Origin: Zoogloea sp.
GTDB lineage: Bacteria > Pseudomonadota > Gammaproteobacteria > Burkholderiales > Rhodocyclaceae
Length of the DNA stretch: 64,000 bases
Reading direction: 5' to 3'
Assembly: GCA_016720685.1 (NCBI GenBank)
Contig: JADKKC010000002.1
Span: 88,712 to 152,711, forward strand
The notes under the pieces are model-generated. The model was given only the letters and a program-made list of their open reading frames with translations, was not told where the DNA came from and did no database searches. Of this stretch, positions 54,803 to 63,782 are shown piece by piece; position 1 is the stretch's first letter; every line of letters starts with the position of its first letter. Position numbers and translations under genes: made by a program.

Positions 54803-54919
54803 GGAGTCTCCTTGTCGGTTCGGCAGGCCGACGACGGGCGCAGGACGGCCTGCCGGGCCAGTCCGGTCAGTCTAGAAGAGCTGCCGCCGCGATGCAAAGC
54901 GGGCGCCCCCAAACCGGGT

Positions 54920-56350
54920 TCAGCATGAAAGCGGCGGTGCGACAAAGCCGCCCACGGCGGACTCGATATGGGCCGCCACGGCCAGCAGGGCATCTTCCTG
55001 CCAGCGCCGGCCGACGACCTGGACGCCCACCGGCAAACCGTCTTCGACACCGATCGGCAGCGCCGCCACGGGGTGGCCGCTCACCGAAAAGGGCGTCGTC
55101 AAACCGATGGTCGCCTCCATGTAGGGCAAGCGGCACCCGGCCACTGTGAGCGTCGGAGGACGCGCGAAGCGCCCCATCGGCCTGCCCGAATAGGCCACCG
55201 TGGTGGCGACCGGGCACAACAGGGCATCAAAACCGGACAGAAAGGCTTCCAGCCGGCCGATGGCTTCGTCCCGCGCATTGAGCGCCCGGCTGTAGGCCCG
55301 CATGTCAAAACGCAGGCCACGGGCAATGGCCTTCACCAGCCGTTCGGACGGCGGCAACAGATGGCGGACGCCAAGGAAGAAAGCCCGCTGCCAGGGCGGC
55401 AGGCCCAGGCCGATCTCGGCGCCGCCGATCAGCCCGAAGAGTTCGCGCAGCTGTTCCGGATCGAGCCCCGGCGGCGTGCCCCGCTCTACCCGATGCCCGG
55501 CCGTCTCCAGCCGACCGGCCATGCCCGCCAGCCCGGCGCGGGTGCGCTCGCAGGCAGCCAGTCGCCCACGGCGCCCGGGCGCCCGCCCAGGCCGGCAGAT
55601 GGGATCGGCCGGTGCGGGGAATCCGGTTCTCGGTCGCCTTGAAGCCGGCAACACCACAGTACGCGGCCGGAATGCGGATCGAACCGGCCAGGTCGCTGCC
55701 CACCTCCAGCAGCGAAAAACCCGCCGCGATGGCCACCGCGGCCCGAACTGCCGCCGGGCGTCAGCCAATTGTGCGCGGCCCAACAGGGGCCCGCGGGGGC
55801 GCGGCCACCGGCTTGCCGCGCACCCGCCACCGGGCTCCCCAGCCCGCGCACCGTACCACCCCGAACCCCACCACCAGCCGCAACCACACGGCCCACAACG
55901 GGTGCAGGCCGGCGCGCACAACCCCCGCCCCCACCACCACGGGCCGCTCAAAACCGGGGCGCCGCGCCGGGGGGGGGGGGGGGGGGGGGAGGGGGGCGAG
56001 CCCTGCGCGCAGGCCGGTGAACGCCCCCGCCTGGGGCCCCCGACCCCGCGCACTCAGCGGGGCGCCCCCCCCCCCCCCACCAGCGGCCAACCCCACCGCC
56101 GCCCGTCAGCAGCACCGCCGGATCGACGGCCTTCCATCACGGCCCGCCCGCACGCCGAATAGCGCGCGCCCCCCCCCCCCCCCACCGAACCCCCGGACCC
56201 AACGGGCCGCCCGCGGCCCCCGGCCCACGCCCCCCCCCACCCTGGCGTTCCGCCGGCAGAAACGAGCGGCCGGACGCGCCCTCCACCCACAGGGGGGCGC
56301 GCCGGGAGCGCCCGCGGCCAGAGCGGGCGGCGGCAGGTAGATCCCGTCCA
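54920..56350 (-). pseudogene. Amidase (amidase signature family), badly disrupted
   Basis: Pieces of one amidase-signature enzyme lie in different frames. On the minus strand, AHNWLTPGGSSG (about 55760) is in one frame and GSDLAGSIRIPAAYCGVAGF in another; the C-terminal LPPSERLVKAIARGLRFDMR to the end is in a third. About 90-100 residues expected between the catalytic serine region and the C-terminal part are missing. The N-terminal third (55.8-56.35 kb) is low-complexity sequence with long G and C runs and no recognisable protein. Either a decayed gene or a mis-assembled patch; I favour the latter in part because other frame breaks are nearby in the window. Context is glyoxylate metabolism, so an amide or ureide substrate is possible. 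Confidence 0.65.
55760..56335. repeat. Low-complexity GC-rich patch with long homopolymers
   Basis: Contains a 21-base G run (55969-55989), C runs of 14 (56065-56078), 15 (56169-56183) and 9 (56230-56238), and many short CCC/CCA/GGG repeats. Composition is unlike anything else in the window. No real protein can be read in any frame. Confidence 0.7.
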
Positions 56351-56368
56351 CGGTGACGCCGACGCCGT

Positions 56369-57139
56369 TCAGGCGGCCATCCAGCCGAACGAATCCTCGG
56401 TGGGCCCCGTCGGGACGTACTCACAGCCAATCCAGCCAGGGTAGCCCAGCGCCCGGAGCCGCCTGAACAGGAAAGGAAAATTGATTTCACCGGTGCCCGG
56501 CTGATGACGACCGGGATTGTCGGCCAGCTGAATATGACCGATGCGCGCGAGATTGGCCTCCAGCGTGCGGGCCAGATCGCCCTCCATCACCTGGGCGTGG
56601 TAGATGTCGTACTGCAGCGCGAGATTGGGCCGGTCGGCTTCATCCAGCAAGGAGATTGCGGGCGCCGTGCGATCGACAAGGAAACCCGGCGTATCGCGAC
56701 TGTTGAGCGGCTCCATCAAAACCTGCCGTTCGGCCGGCGCAAAAGCGTCGGCGGCAAAACGCAGGTTGTCGATCAGGGTTGAGCGCAGCAGCGCCTCGTC
56801 AACGCCCTGGGGCCGCAGGCCGGCAAGGCAATTCACCCGCGGGCAGCTCAGCGCCTCGGCGTAGCGCGCGGCCTCGGCCACGCCGTCGCGGAATTCCGTG
56901 ACCCGCTCCGGCAAACAGGCAATGCCGCGCTCACCGGCCGCCCAGTCGCCTCCCGGAAAATTGAACAACACCACCTCCACCGCCGCCCGCCGGATGGCGT
57001 CAGCCACTTCATCGAGGGGGAATGCATACGGAAAATGAAACTCGACCCCCTTGAAACCGCTGGCCGCAGCGGCGGCAAACCGCTCGAGAAAGGGCCGATC
57101 GAGGAACAGAAAGGAGAGATTGGCGGAGAAGCGCAGCAT
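56369..57139 (-). CDS. hyi: Hydroxypyruvate isomerase family protein
   Basis: A 256-residue TIM-barrel (xylose isomerase-like) protein. MLRFSANLSFLFLDRPFLER is the typical start, VEFHFPYAFPLDEVADAI follows, and LQYDIYHAQVMEGDLARTLE and HIQLADNPGRHQPGTGEI carry the metal ligands. It converts hydroxypyruvate and tartronate semialdehyde, so it belongs to glyoxylate use and fits the glcDEF genes downstream on the same strand. The sequence ends just upstream of the damaged amidase. Confidence 0.9.
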   Translation of the reverse strand: MLRFSANLSFLFLDRPFLERFAAAAASGFKGVEFHFPYAFPLDEVADAIRRAAVEVVLFNFPGGDWAAGERGIACLPERVTEFRDGVAEAARYAEALSCPRVNCLAGLRPQGVDEALLRSTLIDNLRFAADAFAPAERQVLMEPLNSRDTPGFLVDRTAPAISLLDEADRPNLALQYDIYHAQVMEGDLARTLEANLARIGHIQLADNPGRHQPGTGEINFPFLFRRLRALGYPGWIGCEYVPTGPTEDSFGWMAA

Positions 57140-57271
57140 CGGGAACCTCGCAAATCAGGTCAAAATCGCCACCCGGCATGGTTGTTGCGCGCAAAACGGC
57201 CGTGCCGGGGAAACCCGGCCGTGCGATGGGTTATCATGCGCGACTTGACCAAAATTATCCAAGCCCCGCCA

Positions 57272-58618
57272 ATGATCCGCAAACTGCTGCGCCGGGTTTT
57301 CCGCCGCGCTGCACCCGCCACCAACGCCCTCCCCGACCCCGCAGTGATCCCCGTGGCCCGTCACGGCGTCCGCCGGGAACATATCTCCCCGGCGGCCAAC
57401 AAGGTCTGCTCGGTTCTCCAGGAGGCCGGCCACAAGGCCTACGTGGTCGGCGGCGCAGTGCGCGACATCATCGTCGGCCAGACCCCGAAGGATTTCGACG
57501 TTGCCACCAGCGCAACGCCGGAAGAAGTCCGCGCCCTCTTCCGCCGTTCGCGGATCATCGGCCGCCGCTTCAAGATCGTGCATGTGATGAGCGGCCCGGA
57601 GACCATCGAAGTCTCCACCTTCCGCGCCATGCAGGACGCCGAATCCACCGAGACCGACGAACACGGCCGCGTGCTGCGCGACAACGTGTTCGGCTCCATG
57701 GCCGAAGACGCCACCCGCCGCGACTTCACCGTCAATGCGCTGTACTACGATCCGACCAGCGAAACCATCATCGACTACCACCACGGCGTGGCCGACCTGC
57801 AGCAGAAAACCCTGCGCATGATCGGCGACCCGCGCGTGCGCTACCGCGAAGACCCGGTGCGCATGCTGCGCGCCGCGCGCCTCGGCGCCAAGCTCGGCCT
57901 GTCGATCGACCCGGACGCCCGCGCCCCCATCCGCGAAATGGCAGAACTCCTCGAAAACGTGCCGCCGGCACGCCTCTTCGACGAGATGCTCAAGCTGCTG
58001 ATGTCCGGCAACGCCGTCAAATGCCTGCGCCAGTTGCGCGAAGAAGGCCTGCACCACGGCCTGCTGCCGCTTCTCGACGTGATTCTCGAACAGCCGATGG
58101 GCGAGCGTTTCGTCTGGCTGTCACTCGAAAACACCGACGAGCGCGTGCGCCAGGGCAAGCCCATTTCGCCCGGCTTCCTCTTCGCCACCTTGCTGTGGCA
58201 CGAAGTGCTGGCCGACTGGGACGCCCGCAAGGCCCAGGGTGAACACTCCCAGCCCGCGCTCTTCGACGCGATGGATTCGGTGCTCGACCGGCAGTCCGGC
58301 AAGCTCGCGATCACCCGCCGCATCGCCGGCGACATCAAGGAAATCTGGGCCCTGCAGCCGCGCTTTGAAAAGCGCGCCGGCAAAACACCTTACCGCCTGC
58401 TGGAGCAGCCGCGGTATCGCGCCGGCTGGGATTTCCTGCGCCTGCGCGCCCAGTCCGGCGAGCTTCCGATGGAGCTCCCCGACTGGTGGGAAGCCTTTGC
58501 CGACGCCCACCCGGAATCCCGCGAAGCCATGCTGGTGCCCGACAAGGCCGGCGCCGCCAAGAAGCGTCGCCGCCGCAAGAAGCCCGCTGCGGCCCCCTCC
58601 GACGCCGGCCAAGCATGA
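57272..58618 (+). CDS. pcnB: Poly(A) polymerase I
   Basis: A 448-residue nucleotidyltransferase that adds poly(A) tails to RNA for decay. KAYVVGGAVRDIIVGQTPKD holds the GG motif and DFDVAT the catalytic aspartates; TRRDFTVNALYYDPTS and RYREDPVRMLRAARLGAKL follow. A basic C-terminal tail (KKRRRRKKPAAA) contacts RNA. I chose MIRKLLRRVF; an earlier ATG (57236) is possible. Ends overlapping folK. Confidence 0.93.
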   Translation: MIRKLLRRVFRRAAPATNALPDPAVIPVARHGVRREHISPAANKVCSVLQEAGHKAYVVGGAVRDIIVGQTPKDFDVATSATPEEVRALFRRSRIIGRRFKIVHVMSGPETIEVSTFRAMQDAESTETDEHGRVLRDNVFGSMAEDATRRDFTVNALYYDPTSETIIDYHHGVADLQQKTLRMIGDPRVRYREDPVRMLRAARLGAKLGLSIDPDARAPIREMAELLENVPPARLFDEMLKLLMSGNAVKCLRQLREEGLHHGLLPLLDVILEQPMGERFVWLSLENTDERVRQGKPISPGFLFATLLWHEVLADWDARKAQGEHSQPALFDAMDSVLDRQSGKLAITRRIAGDIKEIWALQPRFEKRAGKTPYRLLEQPRYRAGWDFLRLRAQSGELPMELPDWWEAFADAHPESREAMLVPDKAGAAKKRRRRKKPAAAPSDAGQA

Positions 58619-59121
58619 ACCCTGTGGTAGCCCGTCGCGTCCGCGCCTTCGTGGCGCTGGGCGCCAATATCGGCGAACCGGTCACGCACCTGCGCGCAGC
58701 GGTCGAAGACATGGCGGCGCTGCCCGGCACCGCCGTCGTGGCGCGTTCGTCCCTTTACCGCAGCGCGCCGGTCGGCCTTGTCAATCAGCCGGATTTCATC
58801 AACGCCGTCGTGGCGCTCGACACGAATCTCGAACCGCTCACCCTGCTCCGCGCCCTTCTGGCCATCGAAGCCCGCCACGGCCGCGTGCGCAGCGTGCCCA
58901 ATGCCCCGCGCACCCTCGACCTCGACCTCCTGCTTCACGGCGACCGGCAGCAGGACGAGCCTGAACTCACCCTGCCCCACCCGCGCATGCACGAGCGCGC
59001 CTTCGTGCTGCTGCCGCTGCTGGAAATCGCACCCGACGTGCGCATTCCGGGCCTTGGCGCCGCGCGCGATTTTCTTCCGGGCGTCACCAACCAGGCCATC
59101 GCCCGCAGCGAGTCCATGTAA
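58615..59121 (+). CDS. folK: 2-amino-4-hydroxy-6-hydroxymethyldihydropteridine pyrophosphokinase
   Basis: A 168-residue HPPK of folate synthesis. VRAFVALGANIGEPVTHLRA opens the fold, YRSAPVGLVNQPDFINAVVA follows, and the signature RTLDLDLLLHGD with metal-binding aspartates is intact. Its ATG lies in the pcnB stop (ATGA) and its stop overlaps the next start (TAATG), so translation is coupled along pcnB-folK-DUF486. Confidence 0.95.
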   Translation: MNPVVARRVRAFVALGANIGEPVTHLRAAVEDMAALPGTAVVARSSLYRSAPVGLVNQPDFINAVVALDTNLEPLTLLRALLAIEARHGRVRSVPNAPRTLDLDLLLHGDRQQDEPELTLPHPRMHERAFVLLPLLEIAPDVRIPGLGAARDFLPGVTNQAIARSESM

Positions 59122-59462
59122 TGCCGATCTGGGTTCAGACCGCCCTTCTTCTGGCGGCCTCCAACGTCTTCATGACCTTCGCCTGGTACGGGCACCTGAA
59201 GAACCTGGCCACCTCGCCGTGGTATATCGCCGCTCTGATCAGCTGGGGCATCGCGCTCTTCGAGTACCTGCTGCAGGTGCCGGCCAACCGCATTGGCGCC
59301 CAGGAACTCCAGCTCGCCCAGCTCAAGATCATGCAGGAGGCGATCACCCTTGCGGTGTTCGTGCCCTTTGCCATTTTCTACATGCAGCAGCCCCTCAAGC
59401 TTGACTATCTGTGGGCCGCCCTGTGTATCCTAGGCGCCGTTTACTTCATATTCCGCGCCTGA
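59121..59462 (+). CDS. DUF486 family membrane protein
   Basis: A 113-residue protein with four hydrophobic helices (LLLAASNVFMTFAWYGHL, ISWGIALFEYLLQVPAN, AITLAVFVPFAIFYM, LWAALCILGAVYFIF). The conserved FMTFAWYGHLK and EYLLQVPANRIG are DUF486 hallmarks. Small-multidrug-resistance-like topology is likely but its function is unknown. It is coupled to folK. Confidence 0.9.
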   Translation: MPIWVQTALLLAASNVFMTFAWYGHLKNLATSPWYIAALISWGIALFEYLLQVPANRIGAQELQLAQLKIMQEAITLAVFVPFAIFYMQQPLKLDYLWAALCILGAVYFIFRA

Positions 59463-59478
59463 AAGGCGGAGCTCCCCC

Positions 59479-60116
59479 ATGCTCGAAAAAGCGCGCTACA
59501 TCGTCGTGGAAGGCCCCATCGGAGCCGGCAAGACGACCCTCGCCAGGCGTCTCGCCGCGCGTATCAACGCCGACGTGCTGCTTGAGAACCCCGTGGCCAA
59601 CCCCTTTCTCGGGCGTTTCTACCAGAACATGGAACGCTGGGGCCTGCCCACGCAAATCTCCTTCCTGTTCCAACGCAGCGAGCAGCTGGCCGCCTTCACG
59701 CAAAGCCACGACCCCTTCCGGCGCGTCGTATCGGATTTTCTGCTCGAGAAGGATCCGCTCTTCGCCGAACTCAACCTTGCCGAAGACGAACTCCAGCTCT
59801 ACCTTCAGATCTACGAACGCCTCAAGCCCACGGTCCGCAAGCCCGACCTGGTGATCTACCTGCAGGCCCAGCCCGACATCCTCATCGATCGCGTCCGCCG
59901 CCGCGGCCTCGAATCCGAGCGCCGGATCAACGAGCACTACCTGCAGCGCGTCGCCGAACGCTACGCCACCTTTTTCCACCACTACGACGCTGCGCCGCTG
60001 TTCATCGTCAATGCCGAGTCCCTCAACCCGTGGACAAGGACGAGGACTTCGAACTGCTGTACTCCCGCCTGCTCGCCATGCGCAGCTACCGGGAATTCTT
60101 CGGCTACTCCGGCTAA
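59479..60116 (+). CDS. Deoxynucleoside kinase (dGK/dAK family), frameshift near the C-terminus
   Basis: A kinase of about 212 residues. The P-loop GPIGAGKTTLARR and the DE/R-type region INADVLLENPVANPF are clear, with the LID-like RRRGLESERRINEHYLQRVA. From about 60028 the correct frame is lost: the frame in use reads SLNPWTRT, but one missing G would give NPVDKDEDFELLYSRLLAMR ending REFFGYSG and a TAA at 60114-60116. Without the fix the protein would run on to 60210. I infer a sequence error. These kinases salvage deoxynucleosides. panB follows. Confidence 0.85.
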
Positions 60117-60206
60117 GCCCCACGCATTCCCCGATCCGTCACTTCAGCCGCCCTCTTGTGCCCTGCACAAGATTGGAGTTAACTGCCGCCGCGAGGAGGA
60201 ACAGAC

Positions 60207-61025
60207 ATGAGCTACCTGCAAGAAAACACCAAACCCGTCACGCTTTTCGAACTCGGCAAGATGCGCGCCGAGGGTCGCAAGATCGTCATGCTCACCGGTT
60301 ACGACGCCAGTTTCGCAGCGCTCCTCGAGCGTTGCGGGGTCGACGTCGTCCTGGTTGGCGACTCCCTCGGCAACGTGCTGCAGGGCCAGAAAACCACGCT
60401 GCCGGTCACGGTCGAGCAGATGGTCTATCACACCGAATGCGTTGCCCGCGGCTGTACGCGCCCGCTGATCATCACCGACATGCCTTTCGGCAGTTATGCC
60501 GAGAGCCCCGCCCAGGCGATGAAGAACGCGGCACGCCTGATGGCCGCCGGCGCCCAGATGGTCAAGCTCGAAGGCGGCGCCTTCATGGCCGAAACCGTGC
60601 GCTTCCTGGTTGAACGCGGTGTCCCCGTGTGTGCCCACATCGGTCTCACCCCGCAGGCGGTGCACCAGCTTGGCGGCTACCGCGTGCAGGGCCGCAGCGA
60701 CGAAGGCGCGGCAACCCTCAAGGCCGACGCCCTGGCGCTTGAACAGACGGGCGCCGCGCTGGTGGTGATAGAAATGGTGCCCTCTGCGGTAGCCGCCGAA
60801 GTCACCGCCAGCCTCACCACGATGGCGACCATCGGCATCGGCGGCGGTGTCGATTGCCACGGCCAGGTGCTGGTGCTGCACGACCTGATCGGCGTGTTCC
60901 CCGGCAAGCGCCCGCGCTTTGCCAAGAACTTCATGGAAGGCGCCTCGAGCATCGACGAGGCCGTCACCCGCTACGTCACCGACGTACGCGAAAGCCGCTT
61001 CCCCGGCCCCGAACACAGCTACTGA
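60207..61025 (+). CDS. panB: 3-methyl-2-oxobutanoate hydroxymethyltransferase
   Basis: A 272-residue enzyme of pantothenate synthesis that adds a hydroxymethyl group to ketoisovalerate. VVLVGDSLGNVLQGQKTTLP contains a metal-binding aspartate, and VPVCAHIGLTPQAVHQLGGY is characteristic. GAGGAG-type sequence precedes the ATG. panC starts eight bases after its stop. The ketoisovalerate substrate is supplied by the ilv pathway encoded elsewhere in the window. Confidence 0.96.
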   Translation: MSYLQENTKPVTLFELGKMRAEGRKIVMLTGYDASFAALLERCGVDVVLVGDSLGNVLQGQKTTLPVTVEQMVYHTECVARGCTRPLIITDMPFGSYAESPAQAMKNAARLMAAGAQMVKLEGGAFMAETVRFLVERGVPVCAHIGLTPQAVHQLGGYRVQGRSDEGAATLKADALALEQTGAALVVIEMVPSAVAAEVTASLTTMATIGIGGGVDCHGQVLVLHDLIGVFPGKRPRFAKNFMEGASSIDEAVTRYVTDVRESRFPGPEHSY

Positions 61026-61033
61026 AATCCGCC

Positions 61034-61873
61034 ATGCAAATCCATTCGACCATCGCCGGCCTGCGTGCGGCCCTCGCCGATGCGCGCCTCAAGGCCGCCC
61101 GCATCGCCTTCGCGCCCACCATGGGCAACCTTCACGACGGCCACATCGCGCTGATGCGCCAGGCCCGCAAGCACGCCGACGTGGTCGTCGCCAGCATCTT
61201 CGTCAATCGCCTGCAGTTCGGCCCCCGGGAAGATTTCGACAAATATCCGCGCACCTTCGAAAACGACTGCGCGCGGCTGGCTGAAGCCGGTGTCGATCAT
61301 CTTTTCGCGCCCGACGAACAGGAGATGTACCCGACCCCCCAGCGCTACCAGGTCGATCCCGATCCGGCCCACACCGACATCCTCGACGGCGCCTCGCGCC
61401 CCGGCCACTTTCGCGGCGTGGCAACGGTGGTGCTCAAGCTGTTCAATATCGTGCAGCCGCAAGTCGCCCTGTTCGGCAAGAAGGATTACCAGCAGGTGAT
61501 GGTGCTTCGCAACATGACCCGCGAACTGGCCCTGCCCATCGAGATCATTGCCGGCGAAACCACCCGTGCCGACGATGGTCTGGCGCTGTCGTCACGCAAC
61601 GGTTACCTGAGCGCAGCCGAACGCGCCGAAGCACCCCGCCTGCACCGGCAACTGGTGTGGATTCGCGAACGCATCGCCGCCGGCGAACGAAACTTCCTGC
61701 TCCTGGAAACCGAAGCCGTGGCCGAACTGGCCGCTCACGGCTGGCAGCCGGATTACCTCACCATCCGCCGCCGCAGCAACCTTCAGCCGCCAGCCGGTGA
61801 CGAGCCGCTGGTGGTGCTGGGCGCAGCCAAGCTCGGCAACACCCGCCTGATCGACAATCTGGAAATCGAATAA
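61034..61873 (+). CDS. panC: Pantothenate synthetase
   Basis: A 279-residue ATP-dependent ligase joining pantoate and beta-alanine. APTMGNLHDGHIALMRQARK has the HxGH-type nucleotide site, LFGKKDYQQVMVLRNMTREL and DGLALSSRNGYLS (KMSKS-like) are intact. Last gene of pcnB-folK-DUF486-kinase-panB-panC. Its stop is followed by a hairpin. Confidence 0.95.
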   Translation: MQIHSTIAGLRAALADARLKAARIAFAPTMGNLHDGHIALMRQARKHADVVVASIFVNRLQFGPREDFDKYPRTFENDCARLAEAGVDHLFAPDEQEMYPTPQRYQVDPDPAHTDILDGASRPGHFRGVATVVLKLFNIVQPQVALFGKKDYQQVMVLRNMTRELALPIEIIAGETTRADDGLALSSRNGYLSAAERAEAPRLHRQLVWIRERIAAGERNFLLLETEAVAELAAHGWQPDYLTIRRRSNLQPPAGDEPLVVLGAAKLGNTRLIDNLEIE

Positions 61874-61874
61874 A

Positions 61875-61914
61875 AAGGGCGTGTAGGCCGGTCAGCGCCG
61901 GCGCACACGCCCTT
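61875..61914 (-). terminator. Terminator for the minus-strand unknown gene (also after panC)
   Basis: Arms AAGGGCGTGT / ACACGCCCTT with an inner GCCGG/CCGGC pair. Read on the minus strand, it is followed by a T run (CCCTTTTTA), so it best fits termination of the gene ending at 61930. Confidence 0.65.
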
Positions 61915-61929
61915 GAAGAAGGGTTCAAA

Positions 61930-62409
61930 TCAGGCCGTGAGTTGAAAGCTGGCGATCACCAGCGAGTCAGCGCCCTGATCACGGCGACGGATCTGGCCTA
62001 AGCACTCGGCGATTTCCTCGCACTGGCGAATGTCCTCGATCAAAAACTGACGCAAACCTACGCACAGGGCCAGTTCGGTCACGGCCGGTTCGGCCGCGCA
62101 GGCCGATCGGATCGCCCGCACCACCACAGGATAGACGGAATCTCTCGCCATCAGCGCGGCAAGGCTGGTCCGCAGGCGGCTCGCCAGCCGTGAATTGGCC
62201 GGCTCCCGCGCCAGTTTCTGCAGACACAGCAGCGCGCTGCGGCGGGCATCCCGGTAATGCCCGAGGGACTGGTCATTGGAAATCCGGCCCAGCGCGACGG
62301 TCCACTCGGGTGAAATCCTTTCGGCTTCCCGTTCACGCTCGCGCCAGGACTGCCAGACGATCGCCGCCAGGGCCAGGAGTCCGAAGCCTGTAATCCACAA
62401 GGTGTTCAT
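61930..62409 (-). CDS. Membrane-anchored hypothetical protein
   Basis: A 159-residue protein with one N-terminal transmembrane helix (LWITGFGLLALAAIVW) and a cytoplasmic or periplasmic helical domain. QSWREREREAERISPEWTVA follows the helix, then repeated short helices (YRDARRSALLCLQKL, RLRTSLAALMARD). I do not recognise a family. It is followed by a terminator and preceded by about 190 bases without a gene. Alternative start 12 bases upstream. Confidence 0.65.
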   Translation of the reverse strand: MNTLWITGFGLLALAAIVWQSWREREREAERISPEWTVALGRISNDQSLGHYRDARRSALLCLQKLAREPANSRLASRLRTSLAALMARDSVYPVVVRAIRSACAAEPAVTELALCVGLRQFLIEDIRQCEEIAECLGQIRRRDQGADSLVIASFQLTA

Positions 62410-62612
62410 GATGTGCCTCATCCAACGAGTAACGACGCCCGAAGGTTAAAAGGCAGCGAACATCCGCGGAGCCGACTACGTCACACTTGCCAGCCGACGT
62501 CCGGCCACGGCAGCCCCCGTTGCGTGGCATCGCGACTTCAGTCACGCCGCAACGGGTCAGGGCACGACGCCAGCGAATGCTTACCAATCCTCACGCCACC
62601 CCCAGCCATCAT

Positions 62613-63782
62613 TCAGGACGCCCGGAGCGCATCGACGATCTTCATCCGCGCCGCCCTGGCCGCCGGCATGAATCCGCCCACCAGCCCCATGCCGAGCGCG
62701 AAGAGCAGCGTCTTCGCGGCAATCGCTGGCGTCAGCCGGAAGCTGAAGGCCAGCTCGGAAAACGACTGCCAGTTCATCGTGGAAATCGTGAAGGCCTGCA
62801 TCAGCGAAGCGGCCGCCAGCCCGGCCACGCCGCCCAGAAGCGACAGCAGCAGGCTTTCCAGCATGAAAGCCGCCATCACGCTCGATCTGCGAAACCCCAG
62901 CGCCCGCAGCGTACCGATCTCGGCGGTGCGGCTGGCCACCGCGGCGTACATCGTGATGGCCCCGCCGATCACCGCACCCACCGAAAAAATCACCGACAGC
63001 GTCAAGCCGAGAATGTTGATGAAGTTGGACAGCATCGCCGACTGGTCGGCGTAGAAAGCACGCTCGAGCTTGGCCTCCAGCGTCAGGCGCGGGTCGGCGT
63101 CGAGGATCTGGCGCGCCGCCGGAAAATCCGCCGCATCCGACAAGCGGAAGACCATCGACGAGAAAGCATTGCGCCGGAAAGTTTGCAGCAGCGGGTCGGC
63201 GTCACCCCAGATCTCGGAATCAAAACCGCTACGCCCCGCCTCAAAAATGCCCACCACCTGCCACTCCCGCCCGCCGAAACGCACCGCATCGCCCAACCCC
63301 ATGCCCCGGAAGCGCTGGGCGATGCTGCTGCCGACAAGGATCTCGCTGGAACCGGGGCGAAACATGCGCCCCTCCACCACCCGCAGCTGCGGGCGCAGCG
63401 CGGCACCGGCCGGCCCCACGCCACGGATGATCACGTTGGCCGGCTTGTCGCCGTCGCGCTTGGCGAGGGTGATGAGCACCACCGTCTCACGCGATACCAG
63501 CGGCAGCCCCCCGGCACCGCGGGCAATCTGCGGCAGGCTCTCGACCAGCGCCGCCTGGCTGCGCTCGATGACGCTCTGCACCTCGGTTTCCGAGCCCTTC
63601 CGGATCACCACCACGTTGTCCGGCTGACCGGTATCCACCAGGGCTTCCTTCAGGCCCTGGTCGAGCATCAACACGGCGGCAAACACGAACACCACCAGCG
63701 CCATGCCGCCGGCGGTAAGCGCCGTGGTGAGGCGCCGCGCCCAGAGGTTGCGCAGGCTGTAGGAAAGGGGAACCGGTTTCAT
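62613..63782 (-). CDS. MacB/FtsX-type ABC transporter permease
   Basis: A 389-residue permease. LTTALTAGGMALVVFVFAAV is the first membrane helix, then a MacB-type periplasmic core domain (about residues 45-250), and three C-terminal helices with the FtsX motif region ASRTAEIGTLRALGFRRSSV. Such pairs of permeases with a separate ATPase export lipoproteins, peptides or macrolides. Its ATG overlaps the stop of the upstream permease, so the two are coupled. The ATPase is not in the window. Confidence 0.87.
   Translation of the reverse strand: MKPVPLSYSLRNLWARRLTTALTAGGMALVVFVFAAVLMLDQGLKEALVDTGQPDNVVVIRKGSETEVQSVIERSQAALVESLPQIARGAGGLPLVSRETVVLITLAKRDGDKPANVIIRGVGPAGAALRPQLRVVEGRMFRPGSSEILVGSSIAQRFRGMGLGDAVRFGGREWQVVGIFEAGRSGFDSEIWGDADPLLQTFRRNAFSSMVFRLSDAADFPAARQILDADPRLTLEAKLERAFYADQSAMLSNFINILGLTLSVIFSVGAVIGGAITMYAAVASRTAEIGTLRALGFRRSSVMAAFMLESLLLSLLGGVAGLAAASLMQAFTISTMNWQSFSELAFSFRLTPAIAAKTLLFALGMGLVGGFMPAARAARMKIVDALRAS

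Noticed and set aside
55969..55989. Poly-G tract as a phase-variation switch
   Set aside because: Several different G and C runs occur together with lost codons and low-complexity sequence, which a single slippage switch does not explain. Assembly error is simpler.
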